Below, one piece after another: positions 11,211-23,114 of a stretch of 64,000 nucleotides of DNA. Source of the DNA: UBA710 sp051645705. GTDB lineage: Bacteria; Bacillota_I; Bacilli_A; Mycoplasmatales; Metamycoplasmataceae. The notes beneath the pieces are model-generated. The model searched no databases, had not been told where the DNA came from, and saw only the letters and a program-made list of their open reading frames with translations. Location: positions 1 to 64,000 of the forward strand of contig JBOFBU010000002.1 in NCBI GenBank assembly GCA_051645705.1. Direction: 5' to 3'. Numbering within the stretch: the stretch's first letter is position 1; each line of letters begins with the position of its first letter. The translations under genes were made by a program, and so were the position numbers.

Positions 11211-11576
11211 ATGAATTGAAAACAAAAATTTATGTTTATTTTTTTACAAGTAATAACTTTTGGTTTAATTTGAATATATTGAAAAAAGTTTAAAACAGAA
11301 AAAAATGATTCCTTGATTCAGGATGAAAAAATTACAATTAATGTAGAAAAAATTCTTATTGAATTAGGTGGATATGAAAATATAATAAATGTAGTTAAAA
11401 CATATTCTAAATTAAAAATTTTTTTTAAGAATAAGGAATTAATTAATGTCCAAAATATAAAAGAAATTAAGGGTGTTTCTGGAATTTTTATCAATGATAA
11501 ATCAATCGATTTAATAGTTGGACCTCAATCAGGAATTATTTATGATAAATATTTTGCTACGAAAGAAGTTGCATAA
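11211..11576 (+). CDS. Membrane-anchored PTS EIIB-like domain protein
   Basis: The protein has 121 residues and reads several TGA codons as Trp. The ATG follows GAGAGAAG at 11201-11208. One N-terminal membrane helix (FIFLQVITFGLIWIYW) is followed by a cytoplasmic domain resembling the glucose-type phosphotransferase IIB domain: LGGYENIINV, then a strand, then IKGVSGIF, then VGPQSGIIYDKY. In true IIB domains a phosphorylated Cys sits in a CxTRLR motif; here the matching position reads YSKLKI, with no Cys. It is therefore unlikely to carry phosphate and may be regulatory or vestigial. It abuts nadD directly (TAA then GTG). Confidence 0.75.
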
Positions 11577-12650
11577 GTGAAAATAGGTTTATTTGGAGGA
11601 AGTTTTAACCCAATAACAAAAGCACATTTAGATGTAGCTGAAGAAACAATTAAAGAATTAAATTTAGATCTTTTATATTTTATTCCAGCTAACATTAACG
11701 TAAATAAAAAGAAAATTAAACTAGTTGATGGAAATCAAAGAATTAAAATGATTGAATTAGTTTTAAAAAATAAAATGAAGGTTTTTGATTTTGAAATTAA
11801 AAGAAAAGGAATTAGTTATACTTATAAAACAATTGAATACTTTAAAAGTAAATTTCCTTCTGCAGAGCTTTTTTTTATAATTGGTAATGATAATTTAAAA
11901 AACTTAAATATGTGAAAAAATATCGATTATATTAGTGAGAATAGCAAAATAGTTGTTTGCAAAAGAGGAGAATGAAAAAAACATATTAACTTTAAAAAAT
12001 ACAATTGTTTATTAATAGAGAAAAATTTCGAATCTATATCTTCATCTTCTTTTATTAAAGGAAATTTTAATTTTGTTGATAAAAAAGTAAGGAAGTATAT
12101 TTTTGATAATTTTCTCTATTGAGAACAAATATTAGAAAATACATTAACTCAGGAAAGATTTAATCATTGTAAAAATACAGCATTATTTGCAGCTGAACTT
12201 TCAAAAGTTTTAAATATTAATGCTAAAGAGGCTTATTTTGGAGGGCTTTTGCATGATATTACAAAACATTGAACTGAAGAAAAATCAAGATCATTTTTAG
12301 CTGAATATAATTTTGATAGCAATATTCCAAAATATATGCTTCATCAAGAAACTGCTTTTGTTTTATTAACTAAAGTATTTGGTGCTGGCGAAGATAATAT
12401 AATAGCTAATGCTATAAGAAAACATACTTCATTAGATTTAGAATTAAATGATTTTGATAAAATGATTTTTATGGCAGATAAAATTTGCAAAGGAAGAAGA
12501 TGAGAGGGAATTCAAGAAATAAGAAAACAAGCTTTTCTAGACTTCCATAATTCTTTTAAAAAGGTTGTTAAAATTACCAATGAATTTAATATAAATAAAG
12601 GAATTATATTCACTAATGAACAACAAAAAATATATGATAAATGAAGTTAA
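11577..12650 (+). CDS. nadD: NadD-YqeK fusion: nicotinate-nucleotide adenylyltransferase plus HD hydrolase
   Basis: The protein has 357 residues with a GTG start directly after the previous stop. Residues ~1-185 form a nucleotidyltransferase with GLFGGSFNPITKAH at 4-17 and a C-terminal ISSSSFIKG (family ISSTxIR), which adenylates nicotinate mononucleotide in NAD synthesis. From ~190 an HD domain follows: RFNH (His ~197), LLHDIT (His226-Asp227), then MLHQE, IRKHT and MADK. This matches YqeK, which splits Ap4A-type dinucleotides. In many Firmicutes nadD and yqeK are neighbouring genes; here one chain carries both. Its 3' end overlaps the next gene by 35 bases. Confidence 0.9.
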
Positions 12651-13281
12651 GAATATAGGATTAATTGTAGCCGATCCTAAAGAAATTAATGAAATTAGTT
12701 TTCCTAAAATTGAACAGCAAGAAAAATTCGCTATTTATAAAATAAATAATAATATAAATATGATTGTAGTTAATAGCGGAATAGGTTTAGTAAATGCAGC
12801 TGCATCAACTCAAGAATTAATTGATAAATTTAATATAATTTTTTTATTAAATTATGGAGCTGTAGGAGCTAGTGGGAATAATCTTAATTTATTCGATGTA
12901 ATTATTCCTGAAAAAATATATTGTCATGATGCAATAACTCCTTGATATCCAAGAGGAGTAATTCCTGGAGAAAAAGAATTTTTTTCTAATTTTTTAATTA
13001 AAGATAAAATAAATTTATCTTCTGGAAATTGTTTTATAAGTGACCTTGAAAAAATAAAAGATATTAATGAACATTATTTAGCAAATTTATTTGATATGGA
13101 AACATATGCATATGCAGCTATTTGTAATAAAAATAATATTCCCTTTTTAACTATTAAAGGAATTTCTGATATTATTGAAAAAACAGAAACTAATATTGAA
13201 AAAATTAATCAAAACATTTCATTATCTGCAAGAAAAGCATTAATTAAATTAATTGAATTCATTAAAGAAAAATTTATTTAA
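12616..13281 (+). CDS. mtnN: 5'-methylthioadenosine/S-adenosylhomocysteine nucleosidase
   Basis: The protein has 221 residues and reads TGA 12943-12945 as Trp. It hydrolyses MTA and SAH to adenine plus the thioribose sugar and so clears methylation by-products. Family signs are the N-terminal IGLIVADPKEI (family GAMxEE), NYGAVGA, the catalytic FDMET glutamate, and GISDI with the catalytic aspartate. The ATG at 12616 overlaps nadD; an alternative ATG at 12634 would start just before the first strand (MINEVKN). The stop overlaps the 3' end of the convergent gene by 8 bases. Confidence 0.88.
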
Positions 13282-15691
13282 TAACTATTTTAACTTCTAA
13301 TTTTAAATGAGAAAGAAAACTATATCCCGGATTAGCGGTTAAAATAATTAAATTATTAGGTTGATCAAATGAAACAACAAAATTACTTAAATTAGCTAAA
13401 GTTAAATCACTTCCTTCGAATAATAATTTTAAAGCATCAAGTTTTGCTTGATTGTTTATAGTTGAAATCATGGAATTAATATTTGCTTGTGAAACATTAT
13501 TAACTCCTTGTTTTGAAGTTATATTTAAAGCAGTATTTAAAATAAAATTTGATATTATAACTTTATTATTAGCATCAAGTTTAATTTTTAACTGAATATT
13601 AATTGGTAAACTTGATAATCAATAACTTAATCTTAATCTACTAATAATAGTTAATGTATCCGCTTCTATAGAACCTTCTCCTAAATCTTCTATAACTAGT
13701 GAAGGGATTCCATATTTTTCAAAACTAGGTCCTGTTGATGGAATATTAAAAAAATTAAGTTTATTATTAATAATAATATTATTTAAACCATTTAGTTTAT
13801 ATTCATTATTATAAAATTCTTGTAAGTTGTTATATGTACTTTGTTCTAATTTATATGAAAATCCAACATTTGCAAAATTAACATTTTTTTCAAATTCAGC
13901 AATTATATTATTTGATAATTGAACATCAGAAACTAAATTAGGATTTTTTAAAATTATACTTTTTTCAAATTTATATGAATCATTAGTTATATCTCCTATA
14001 TAAATATCTAAATTTAATTCGATTTCACTTCCATCACCAAAAATTTCCATATTTCTAATACCTATTGAAAAATTATCTGATGTAAGATTATTTAAAATAC
14101 CACTCGGATCTTCACTTACAGGTGGTTTTGTTCATGTAATAGAAAAACCTAATGGTTGATTTATTCCAGTTGGTAATGAATTAATTCCTCCATTCGGTAA
14201 ATTTTTAAGACCATTTTTATTATCAAAAATTTGTCCATAATTATTATTAATATTTTCTAAAAAAACTTTATTATAATAATCATTTAAAAAAGTAAATGAT
14301 ACTTTCCCATTAAAACCAATATTAGTTATAAAACTCGGAATTATCATTGGTTCTATTAATAATATATTATTATTTAAACCAGAACTTAAGATGCTTTGAA
14401 TTTTTTCTCCTTGTTCTTGTGGTTTTGAGATTTTAAAATCTATTAAGTTAGAAGAATCGATAATAATTCTTTCTTCATAATATAGTGAAGTATTTTTTCC
14501 CGCAAAAATAACCACTTCAAATTGAAGAACATTTGAATTTCCTGGTTTTGGGAATGATACATTTTCATAAGCTATTTCTACACCGGCAGAAGAAGCTTTA
14601 CTTTTAGATAAAGATGATAATTTAAATTCTAGTCTATTATCTTTTTTTACTTGTTCAATAGTTTTATCTTTTATCTCATAATTATCTTCATTATTATTTT
14701 TCTTAATTATTATAGAATCACTTAATTCTAAAATATCACTTTCTTTACTTATAAAATTTTTTACTTTTGTTTTAGGATCATCTTCCCCAATTTCTATAAA
14801 AAAACCTGTTAATGTAATTTGAGAATAAGTATCTCAATATAAATCAGAATTGAAATCTCCAATTTGAAATTCATAACTTACTATTAAATCAGAAGGATTT
14901 AAATTATCTTGGTAAACATTAGTTATATTTAAGGCTATTTTATAATCATTTACATATTTTTCTAATGATGGGCTAAGAGTTAAATCATCTTTTTTAATAT
15001 TTTTTGCAAAAGTATTATTAATTAAATTATTAGAAGCATCATAAAATCTTTTATTTAAAATAAAAGAAGAAGTATCTAAAGCAGAAATTTTTTCAATATT
15101 TGAATTTTGAATTTTATTTACTAATTCAACACCTTTTATTTGATTTTCACTTTGTTTAAATCCAAATATTCTTGAAGAACCAACAGAAACAATTTTTGAA
15201 TATTTATTTTCGCCTTGCCCTAATGAAAAACTAATATAAAAATTTGGAATTGTAGAATCAGAAGTATTAGGAGTTACATATAAAATATTTTGATTAGCAT
15301 TATAAAGAAAAAAATCTACTTCAATTCCTCTTTGTTTTGTATAAAATTCAATAATACTTGGATTTGTAAAAGAAAATAAATTATTTTTATAAGCTTCTAA
15401 AATTGTCATGTCTTTTTTAGTTTTTTCATCTCCTAAAAATTTAAAAGAATTTTCAAAACGTTCATTAATTACTAATTTTTTATTTTCATTTTTAACAGTG
15501 AAATTATTAACAAAATCAGATACTATTTCTTTATTTTTTTGATATTCTGATGAATAAGTGGGATCTATTTTTTTATTTAAAAACAATGTAAATGGAGTAA
15601 CTACAGCCATTGTAACGAAAAAGAATGAAATAGAAAAAAATGAAAATATTTTTGCTGTTTTTTTAAGTTTATTATTATCATTTTTTTTCAT
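13274..15691 (-). CDS. Large membrane-anchored surface protein ending in one family repeat unit
   Basis: The protein has 805 residues; the frame is open throughout when TGA is Trp (for example at 14834-14836, 14132-14134 and 13619-13621). A basic start (MKKNDNNKLKKT) and a hydrophobic helix at ~13-37 anchor it, leaving a long polar extracellular part without known motifs. The last ~90 residues read NVSQANINSMIST, then ALKLLFEG, then LIILTANPGYSF. This is one complete copy of the unit found in the genes at 1-10.9 kb on the other strand. I do not recognise the rest. Display on the cell surface is inferred. Confidence 0.85.
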
Positions 15692-15717
15692 AATTATTAT
15701 AAATTATATAATAAAAT

Positions 15718-17772
15718 TTAATTTTTAAATACCCCATCTATTTTTTGATTTAGATAATCAACACCAATAATTTTTACTAAAACATTTTCACCTAATTTAT
15801 ATTCTTTACTATTGTTAAATAATTTTGTCTCATTTTCACTTACAGAGAAAGGACCATTTTTTATATTTTCAATTGCTATAAGAACGGTTGCCTTATTTTT
15901 TAATTCAACAAAAACTCCAAATTTTTTAATTGTTACAATAGTCCCTTCAAAATTTTCATCAATTTTATTTTCATAATATTGAGAAAGTTTCATTCCAGTT
16001 ACATTTCTTTCTAAAATTACTGCAGTTTCTTCAGCTGAAGAAGAATGATTAGCAATATATTCAATAGTTTTTTTAATTTCTGATAAAAATGAATTATTTT
16101 TATTTATTACTAATTCCCTTAAAATACGATGAATAATTAAATCAGGATATCTTCTTATAGGCGATGTAAAATGAGTATAATAATCTAGCCCTAAACCAAA
16201 ATGTCCTATATTAGTAGTAGAATATTTCGCTTTTGACATTGTTCTTAAAATATTTATTTTCATTAAATCATCATTTTTTATTTTAAAAATATCATTAATT
16301 TTTTCAAATAATAGAGATCAATTTTCTTCTTTTGGAAGTTGAATATTAATATTTAAAAAAGATAAAATATTTTGAAGAGAATTTATTTTTTCTTCACTTG
16401 GATAAGCGTGAACTCTATAAAGGGATGGTAATTTAAGATTGTAAATGGTTTTTGCTACTTCTTCATTAGCTAAAACCATAAAAATTTCAATCATTTTTTC
16501 ACTTATTCCTCTTTCTCTAATTTTGATCTCTTTTGTAATTCCTTTATCATCTAAAATAATTTTTGGTTCATCTATTTCTAAATTAACATATCCTGTTTTA
16601 AGTCTATTTTCATCAATAATATTTGCTAGCTCTAAAGAGTTAGAAAGCATTTTAAATAAATCAGCTTTATCTTTTATTCAATTATTTTTATAGTCATTTA
16701 CTTCATTATAAGTAAGTCGAAATTTAGAATTAATTAAAGCTGGAAAAATATTTTTACTTTGAATAATACCTTTTTTATTAATAATAACTTCTAAAGCAAT
16801 TACATTACGATCAACATTAGGATTTAAAGAACATATTCCATTAGATATTTTCTCAGGAAGCATAGGAATTACTTTATCTATTAAATAAATTGATGTTCCT
16901 CTTTCTCTCGCTTCTATATCAATTGGATCATTATGTTTAATATAGTATGCTACATCAGCTATATAAACACCTAGTTTATATCCTTGTTCTATTTCTTCAA
17001 CTAAAATAGCATCATCAAAATCTTTTGTATCATTTCCATCGATTGTAACTATTAATTTATCTCTTAAATCTTTTCTTCCTTCATCAAGCCCACTAACTGT
17101 ATCAGGAATATTTTGAAGTGAAGCATCTAATTTAGATTTAAATTCTTTTTTGACTCCTGAAGATAAAATTAATAGTTCTATATCGGCATAAGGAGTATTT
17201 TTATCTTTAAGTTTTTTAATTATTTCAATAAAAACAATATCTTCATCAACTTTTGAAATTTCTGCTTCTACAAAAAAATTAATATATTCATTATTAAAGT
17301 TAGAAATTTTTATTTCTTTTTTTATATTTTCATTAATAACTTTAACTTTAATTTCATTTTCTTCTTTTGTTATAAGAGCAAATATTTTTTTAATAGAATG
17401 AGATATTGTAAAATTTATTGATGCTTTAAAATTATTCATTCCATATTTATATAAATTTACATTTACAAGGTCTTTATTTAAAGACTTTTTAAGATATTTT
17501 GCATGAATAAAAAAAGATTTATCTTCATAAATTATTAAACCAAATCCCTTGCTTGTTATTATTAAATTAGATTCTATTGTAGTGATTAATTCTAATGGAA
17601 AATAATTTTGATCTCTATCTTTTTCTATAATATTTTTTTTACAAAGTTCTAATAAATAATTTGATAATGATTTATTATTAAATCTATCAATTCTAAATTT
17701 CTGTGCTATTTCTAAAAAAGTAGAACCTTTATTTGCTTTTAAAAAAATAACTAATTGGTTAACATCAATCAT
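15718..17772 (-). CDS. rnr: Ribonuclease R
   Basis: The protein has 684 residues with in-frame TGA Trp codons at 16678-16680 and 16318-16320. RNase R is a processive 3'-5' exoribonuclease acting on structured RNA, important in mollicutes, which have few exonucleases. Cold-shock-like domains come first, then the RNB catalytic core with IDGNDTKDFDDAI (metal-binding Asp cluster), YIADVAYY and HFTSPIRRYPDLIIHR, and a C-terminal S1 domain (FEGTIVTIKKFGVFVELKN). The start lies 4 bases after the secG stop, so the pair is co-transcribed, as in many Firmicutes. Confidence 0.95.
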
Positions 17773-17776
17773 TTTT

Positions 17777-18016
17777 TTAAATAAAAATTCTTATAATAAT
17801 TGAACAACACATTAAAGTAAAACCGCCTAAAATCATTGATCATTTTAAAAATTTTTTATATCCTTTTTCTTTTGAAACACTAAATAATTCTAAATCAGAC
17901 GAACCAACTAAAGCTCCTGAAAATGAATTAGAATATGGTGAAAGTAAAAAACCAATAACAATAATAAAGAAAGAAAGTAAAAATAAAATTATAGTTAAAA
18001 TTGTAATTGGATCCAT
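17777..18016 (-). CDS. secG: Protein translocase subunit SecG
   Basis: The protein has 79 residues. It has two membrane helices (ILTIILFLLSFFIIVIGFLL and a C-terminal WSMILGGFTLMCCSIIIRIF) separated by the short loop SPYSNSFSGALVGSSDLELF, the usual SecG layout with the conserved G-A-L-x-G region. SecG helps SecYEG and SecA move exported proteins, including the lipoproteins of this window. The strong AGGAG site at 18020-18026 fixes the start. It is the first gene of the secG-rnr pair. Its single TGA codes for Trp before the second helix. Confidence 0.85.
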
Positions 18017-18187
18017 TTTTTCTCCTTATTTTATTTATAATATTTAATATTAATAATATTATAAATGATTTTCATATTTATTAAAATTTAAATAAAATAA
18101 AAATTATATTTTTTATTTTAGTAATATTTTTCTTTATAAGAATTTTACCATTTAAATAAATTATAATATTATTATGAAAAGGAAATT
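18017..18187. promoter_or_regulatory. Divergent promoter region secG / deoD
   Basis: This AT-only spacer separates the divergent secG and deoD genes. A TATAAT at 18162-18167 faces deoD, and a TATTATAAAT-type box on the - strand near 18037-18045 faces secG. Around 18037-18063 the sequence is nearly palindromic (TATAATATT...AATATTATA), but AT-only palindromes of this size are common by chance. Confidence 0.4.
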
Positions 18188-18886
18188 ATGACACCACATA
18201 TAAATAGTAAAAAAGAAGATATAGCTAAAACAGTTTTAATGCCAGGAGATCCATTAAGAGCAAAATATATTGCTGAAACATATTTAAAAGATGCTAAATT
18301 AGTAAATTCAGTTAGAAATATGTTTATGTATACAGGAACGTATAATGGAAAACCAGTTACCATAGCCGGAAGTGGAATGGGATGTCCTTCAATAGGGATT
18401 TATTCATATGAATTATTTAAATTTTATGATGTAGAAAATATTATAAGAATTGGTTCGGCAGGATCATATGTAAAAGAGTTAAAGTTATTTGATTTAGTTT
18501 TAGCAACAGGAGCTTTTTCCGATGATTTATCATTTTCAGAATTAGTTTTAGGAGAAAAAAAATCAGTTTATAATCCAGATGAAGAATTAAATAAAAGAAT
18601 TGAAGATTCTGCAAAAAAATTAAATATTAATTTATATAAGGGAATCGTTCATTCTTCAGGAGTTTTTTATAGTTCAAGAAAATTCGAAGATACAGTTAAA
18701 GTAACTAATTCAGTTTGTGTTGAAATGGAATCATACGCTCTTTTTATAAATGCTAAAAAATTAAATAAAAAGGCAGCTTGTTTATTAACAATTTCAGATT
18801 CATTAGTAACTCATGAAGTAACTAATCCTGAACAAAGAGAAAAATCATTTAAAAATATGATGGAAGTTGCATTAGGAATTTTATAA
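18188..18886 (+). CDS. deoD: Purine-nucleoside phosphorylase
   Basis: The protein has 232 residues, full length for the hexameric DeoD type. It splits purine (deoxy)ribonucleosides with phosphate into base and sugar 1-phosphate. Motifs: N-terminal TPHI, MPGDPLRAKYIAE, GMGCPSIGIYS, IRIGSAGSY, VEMESYAL (nucleoside-binding Glu) and TISDSL with the catalytic Asp. AAAAGGAAATT lies just before the ATG. It is followed after 2 bases by deoA; together they salvage nucleosides taken up from the host. Confidence 0.95.
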   Translation: MTPHINSKKEDIAKTVLMPGDPLRAKYIAETYLKDAKLVNSVRNMFMYTGTYNGKPVTIAGSGMGCPSIGIYSYELFKFYDVENIIRIGSAGSYVKELKLFDLVLATGAFSDDLSFSELVLGEKKSVYNPDEELNKRIEDSAKKLNINLYKGIVHSSGVFYSSRKFEDTVKVTNSVCVEMESYALFINAKKLNKKAACLLTISDSLVTHEVTNPEQREKSFKNMMEVALGIL

Positions 18887-18888
18887 TA

Positions 18889-20187
18889 ATGAATATATTA
18901 GAAATTATTAATAAAAAGAGAGAATCAAAAGCACTAACTGAGGAAGAAATAAAATTTGTTGTAACAAATTTTACAAAAAATATAATTAAAGATTATCAAA
19001 TGTCTTCTTTTTTAATGACTGTAACTATTAATGGAATGAATATAGATGAAATTTCATTCCTTACTAAAGCTATGATTGAAAGCGGAAAAATAATAGATCT
19101 ATCTAGTCTAAAAGGACTTAAACTAGATAAACATTCAACTGGAGGAATAGGAGATAAAACTTCTCTTGTTTTAGGGCCAATTATTGCTTCACTTGGAGGA
19201 ATAGTTGCAAAATTGAGTGGAAGAGGTTTAGGTCATACAGGAGGAACATTAGATAAATTAGAATCAATACCAGGTTTTAAAATTAGCCTTTCTGATGAAG
19301 AATTTATTAATATATTAAAAATTAATAATATTTCTATAATATCTCAAAGTGAATTAATTGTCCCTGCAGATAAAGAAATGTACGCGCTAAGAGATGTTAC
19401 GGGAACAGTGAATTCTATTCCTTTAATAGCTTCTTCAATAATGTCAAAAAAACTCGCTACTGGAAGTGATTGTATTTTATTAGATATAAAATGTGGTTCT
19501 GGCGCTTTTATGAAAAATATTGAAGATGCTAGAGAATTAGCAAGAGTTATGATCTTAATAGGTAAGAAATTTAATAAAGATGTAAGAGTTGAAATAACTA
19601 ATATGCAAGAACCATTAGGTATAATGATTGGAAATAAAAATGAAATAATTGAAGTTATTGATTTTTTAGATAATAAATTTCAAGAACCAAAATTTAAAGA
19701 ACTAATTTATTCTTCAACCGCCACAATGCTTATGCAAGCAAAAATAATTGGAGATCATAAAGAAGCTAAACAATTAATTGATAGTGTAATTGAAAATAAA
19801 AAAGCATTAAATAAATTTTTTGACTTTGTAAAATTACAAGGTGGTGATTTAAATAAATTAAAAGATCCTAATTTTTGAAATCCTAAATTTAAACATCAAA
19901 TAGTTGCAAATAAAGATGGATTTTTTGATATTTTAGATGCAGCAAGTTTTGGAAATATTTGTTTAAAACTTGGTGGAGGAAGGTTAACAAAAGAGGATTT
20001 AATTGATTTTGAAGCAGGAATTGAAATGCATTTTAAACAAGGAAATTCAATTAAAAAAGAAGATGTTTTATTTACTCTTTATTCTTCAAAAGAAATTACA
20101 AAAGACATCATTGATGAATCATATAAAATTTTTAAAATTTCTTCTACAAAAAAAGAAAATAAAATTATTTTAGAAACTTTATCTTAA
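18889..20187 (+). CDS. deoA: Thymidine/pyrimidine-nucleoside phosphorylase
   Basis: The protein has 432 residues and reads through TGA at 19876-19878. It phosphorolyses thymidine (or uridine) to base plus (deoxy)ribose 1-phosphate. The signature KHSTGGIGDKTSLVLGP, the AKLSGRGLGHTGGTLDKL loop and LDIKCGSGAF are intact, and the C-terminal domain (LGGGRLTKEDLIDFEAG) is complete. Thymidine and broader pyrimidine specificity cannot be told apart by eye. It is in an operon with deoD. Confidence 0.93.
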
Positions 20188-20248
20188 TTATTTTTAAAGA
20201 AATTAATAATTTTTATTTAAAATAAAATTTTAAAATGATAGGAGAAAT

Positions 20249-23083
20249 ATGCAAAAAAACACAATTATAATTAAAGGTGCAAAAGAAAATAACTTAAAAA
20301 ATGTTTCTCTTGAAATACCAAAAAATAAATTAATAGTTTTTACTGGATTATCCGGGAGTGGAAAATCCTCCTTAGCTTTCAATACTATTTATGAAGAAGG
20401 TAGAAGAAGATATATTGATTCTTTATCTTCATATGCAAGACAATTTTTAGGTGGTGTTAAAAAACCAAATGTAGAATCAATTGAAGGATTATCACCAGCT
20501 ATAAGTATTGAGCAAAAAACTACTCATAATAATCCCAGATCAACTGTAGGAACTATTACGGAAATATATGATTATCTTAGAATACTTTTTTCTAGAACTG
20601 GAGATCCATATTGTCCAAAACATAATAAAAAAATTTATTCACAAACAATAGAAGATATAATAAAAAACGTTTTTAAATTTAAAGAAAATTCAAAGCTTAT
20701 TTTTTTATCACCAATTATAAAAGAAGAAAAAGGTAGTCATGAAAAAATATTAGAAAGATTAAAAAGAGAAGGTTTTGTTAGATTAAAAATTAATAATGAC
20801 ATTGTTTCTTTAGATAATAATATTATTTTGGAAAGAACTAAAAAACATTCAATTAGTATTGTAGTAGATAGAATTGTATTAAATGAGGAAAATAAAAACA
20901 GAATTTCAGAAGCTATTAATATTGCTTTACAATATTCAAAAGGTCTTTTAGAAATAGAAAATTTCGAAGATAAAACTATTCATAATTTTTCCCAAAAATA
21001 TTCATGTTCTGAAAATGATTTTGAAATGATTAAAATTGAACCAAGATTGTTTTCTTTTAATACTCCATTTGGAATGTGTAATACATGTAAAGGACTAGGA
21101 GTAATATTAAAACCTGATTTTAATTTAATAGTAAAAGATGAAAATATTTCAATCAATAATGGTGCTATTTCCTTTCCTGGTTTTAATATTGATAATTCTG
21201 AAAATTTAGAATGAAAAGAGTTCGAAATTTTACTTAATCATTACAAAATAAACAAAGATATCCCAATAAAAGAATTAAGCGAAGCACAATTAAAAATAAT
21301 TAAATTTGGTTCAAAAGAAGAAATAGAATTTCAAATTACTTCTAAGAACGGAAATACTTCTAAAAGATTAAGAAAAATAGAAGGAGTATTAGATAAATTA
21401 GAAAGAAAATTTCTAGGTACATCTAGTGAAGAAATTAGAACTATATATAGAAAATATATGTCAGAAATAACATGTAATAGTTGTAAGGGGGCTAGATTAA
21501 ATAATTATGCTTTAGCTGTTAAAATTGATGATTTAAATATATATGAATTTACAAAACTTTCAATTGAAGATGCTTTAGAAAGAACAAAAAAAATTTTTGA
21601 TAATTTTACTGATGAAAAAAAAGAAATTTCATTGCTTGTAATTAATGAAATAAAACATAGATTAACTTTTTTAGTAAATGTAGGATTAGAATACATCAGT
21701 CTTAATAGAACTAGTGAAACTCTTTCAGGAGGAGAATCTCAAAGAATAAGATTAGCAACCCAAATAGGTTCTAAATTAACAGGAGTTTTATATGTATTGG
21801 ATGAACCATCAATTGGTCTTCATCAATCTGATAATAAAAAGCTTTTAAATTCTTTAAGAGAAATGGTAAATATTGGAAATACATTAATAGTTGTAGAACA
21901 TGATGAAGAAACAATTCTTGAAGCTGATTTTATAGTTGATATAGGTCCTAAGGCAGGTGAATATGGGGGAGAAGTAATAGCTATTGGAAGCGTTAAACAA
22001 ATCATTGATTCTCCCAATTCCATAACGGGACAATATCTTTCAAGAAAAGAAAATATTCCTATCCCAACTAAAAGAAGAAATGGGAATGGAAAATTTATTG
22101 AAATAATTGGAGCTAATGAAAATAATTTAAAAAATGTAAATGTTAAAATTCCTTTAGGTATTTTAGTTTCAGTAACTGGTGTATCTGGAAGTGGTAAATC
22201 AACTTTAATCAATGAAATTTTAATAAAAGGGATTGAACAAAAAATAAGTAATGCTCATGTAAAACCTGGCCTACATTCAGAAATTAAGGGAATTGAACAT
22301 ATTGATAAAATAATAAAAGTTTCTCAATCTCCTATAGGAAGAACGCCAAGATCTAATCCCGCAACATATACAGGAGTTTTTGATGATATAAGAGAAGTTT
22401 TTTCATTATTAGAATTATCAAGAGCAAGAGGTTATACCAAAGGTCGTTTTTCTTTTAATGTAAAAGGCGGAAGATGTAATAATTGTTCTGGAGATGGCAC
22501 AATAAAAATTGAAATGCATTTTCTTCCAGATGTTTATATTAAATGTAATATGTGCGATGGTAAAAGATATAACTTTGAAACATTAGAAGTAAAGTATAGA
22601 GATAAAAATATAGCTGATATTTTAGATATGAGTATTGATAAAGCATATGATTTTTTTTCAATGCAAGGTAAAATTCAGGAAAAGTTAAAAATAATTATTG
22701 ATGTTGGATTGGGCTATATAAAATTAGGTCAAGAAGCAACCACTCTTTCAGGAGGAGAAGCTCAAAGAGTTAAATTGGCCACTTATCTTCAAAAGAAACC
22801 AACTGGTAAAACTTTGTTTATTTTAGATGAACCTACAACCGGGTTACACTCCTATGATGTTAATAATTTAATTAAAATTTTAAATAGAATTGTTGATAAG
22901 GGTGACTCGGTTATTGTAATCGAACATAATCTCGATGTAATTAAAGTTTCGGACTATATAATAGATTTAGGACCGGGCGGAGGAGAAAAAGGTGGTAAAA
23001 TTATATTTCAAGGAAAAACAAACGAAATAGTTAAAATTGAAAAATCCTTAACAGGTGTTTTTTTAAAAAATATTTTAAATTAA
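20249..23083 (+). CDS. uvrA: UvrABC system protein A
   Basis: The protein has 944 residues and reads TGA 21212-21214 as Trp. UvrA is the damage-recognition ATPase of nucleotide excision repair. It has two ABC modules: Walker A GLSGSGKSSLAF near the N-terminus and VSGSGKSTLINE in the second half. Two ABC signatures are present (LSGGESQRIRLA and LSGGEAQRVKLA), with DEPSIGLHQ and DEPTTGLHS Walker B regions. A C-terminal zinc finger reads CNNC...CNMC. AGGAG at 20241-20245 sets the start. Confidence 0.97.
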
Positions 23084-23114
23084 TTTTTTATATAATAAAA
23101 CGGAAAGAAGAAAA

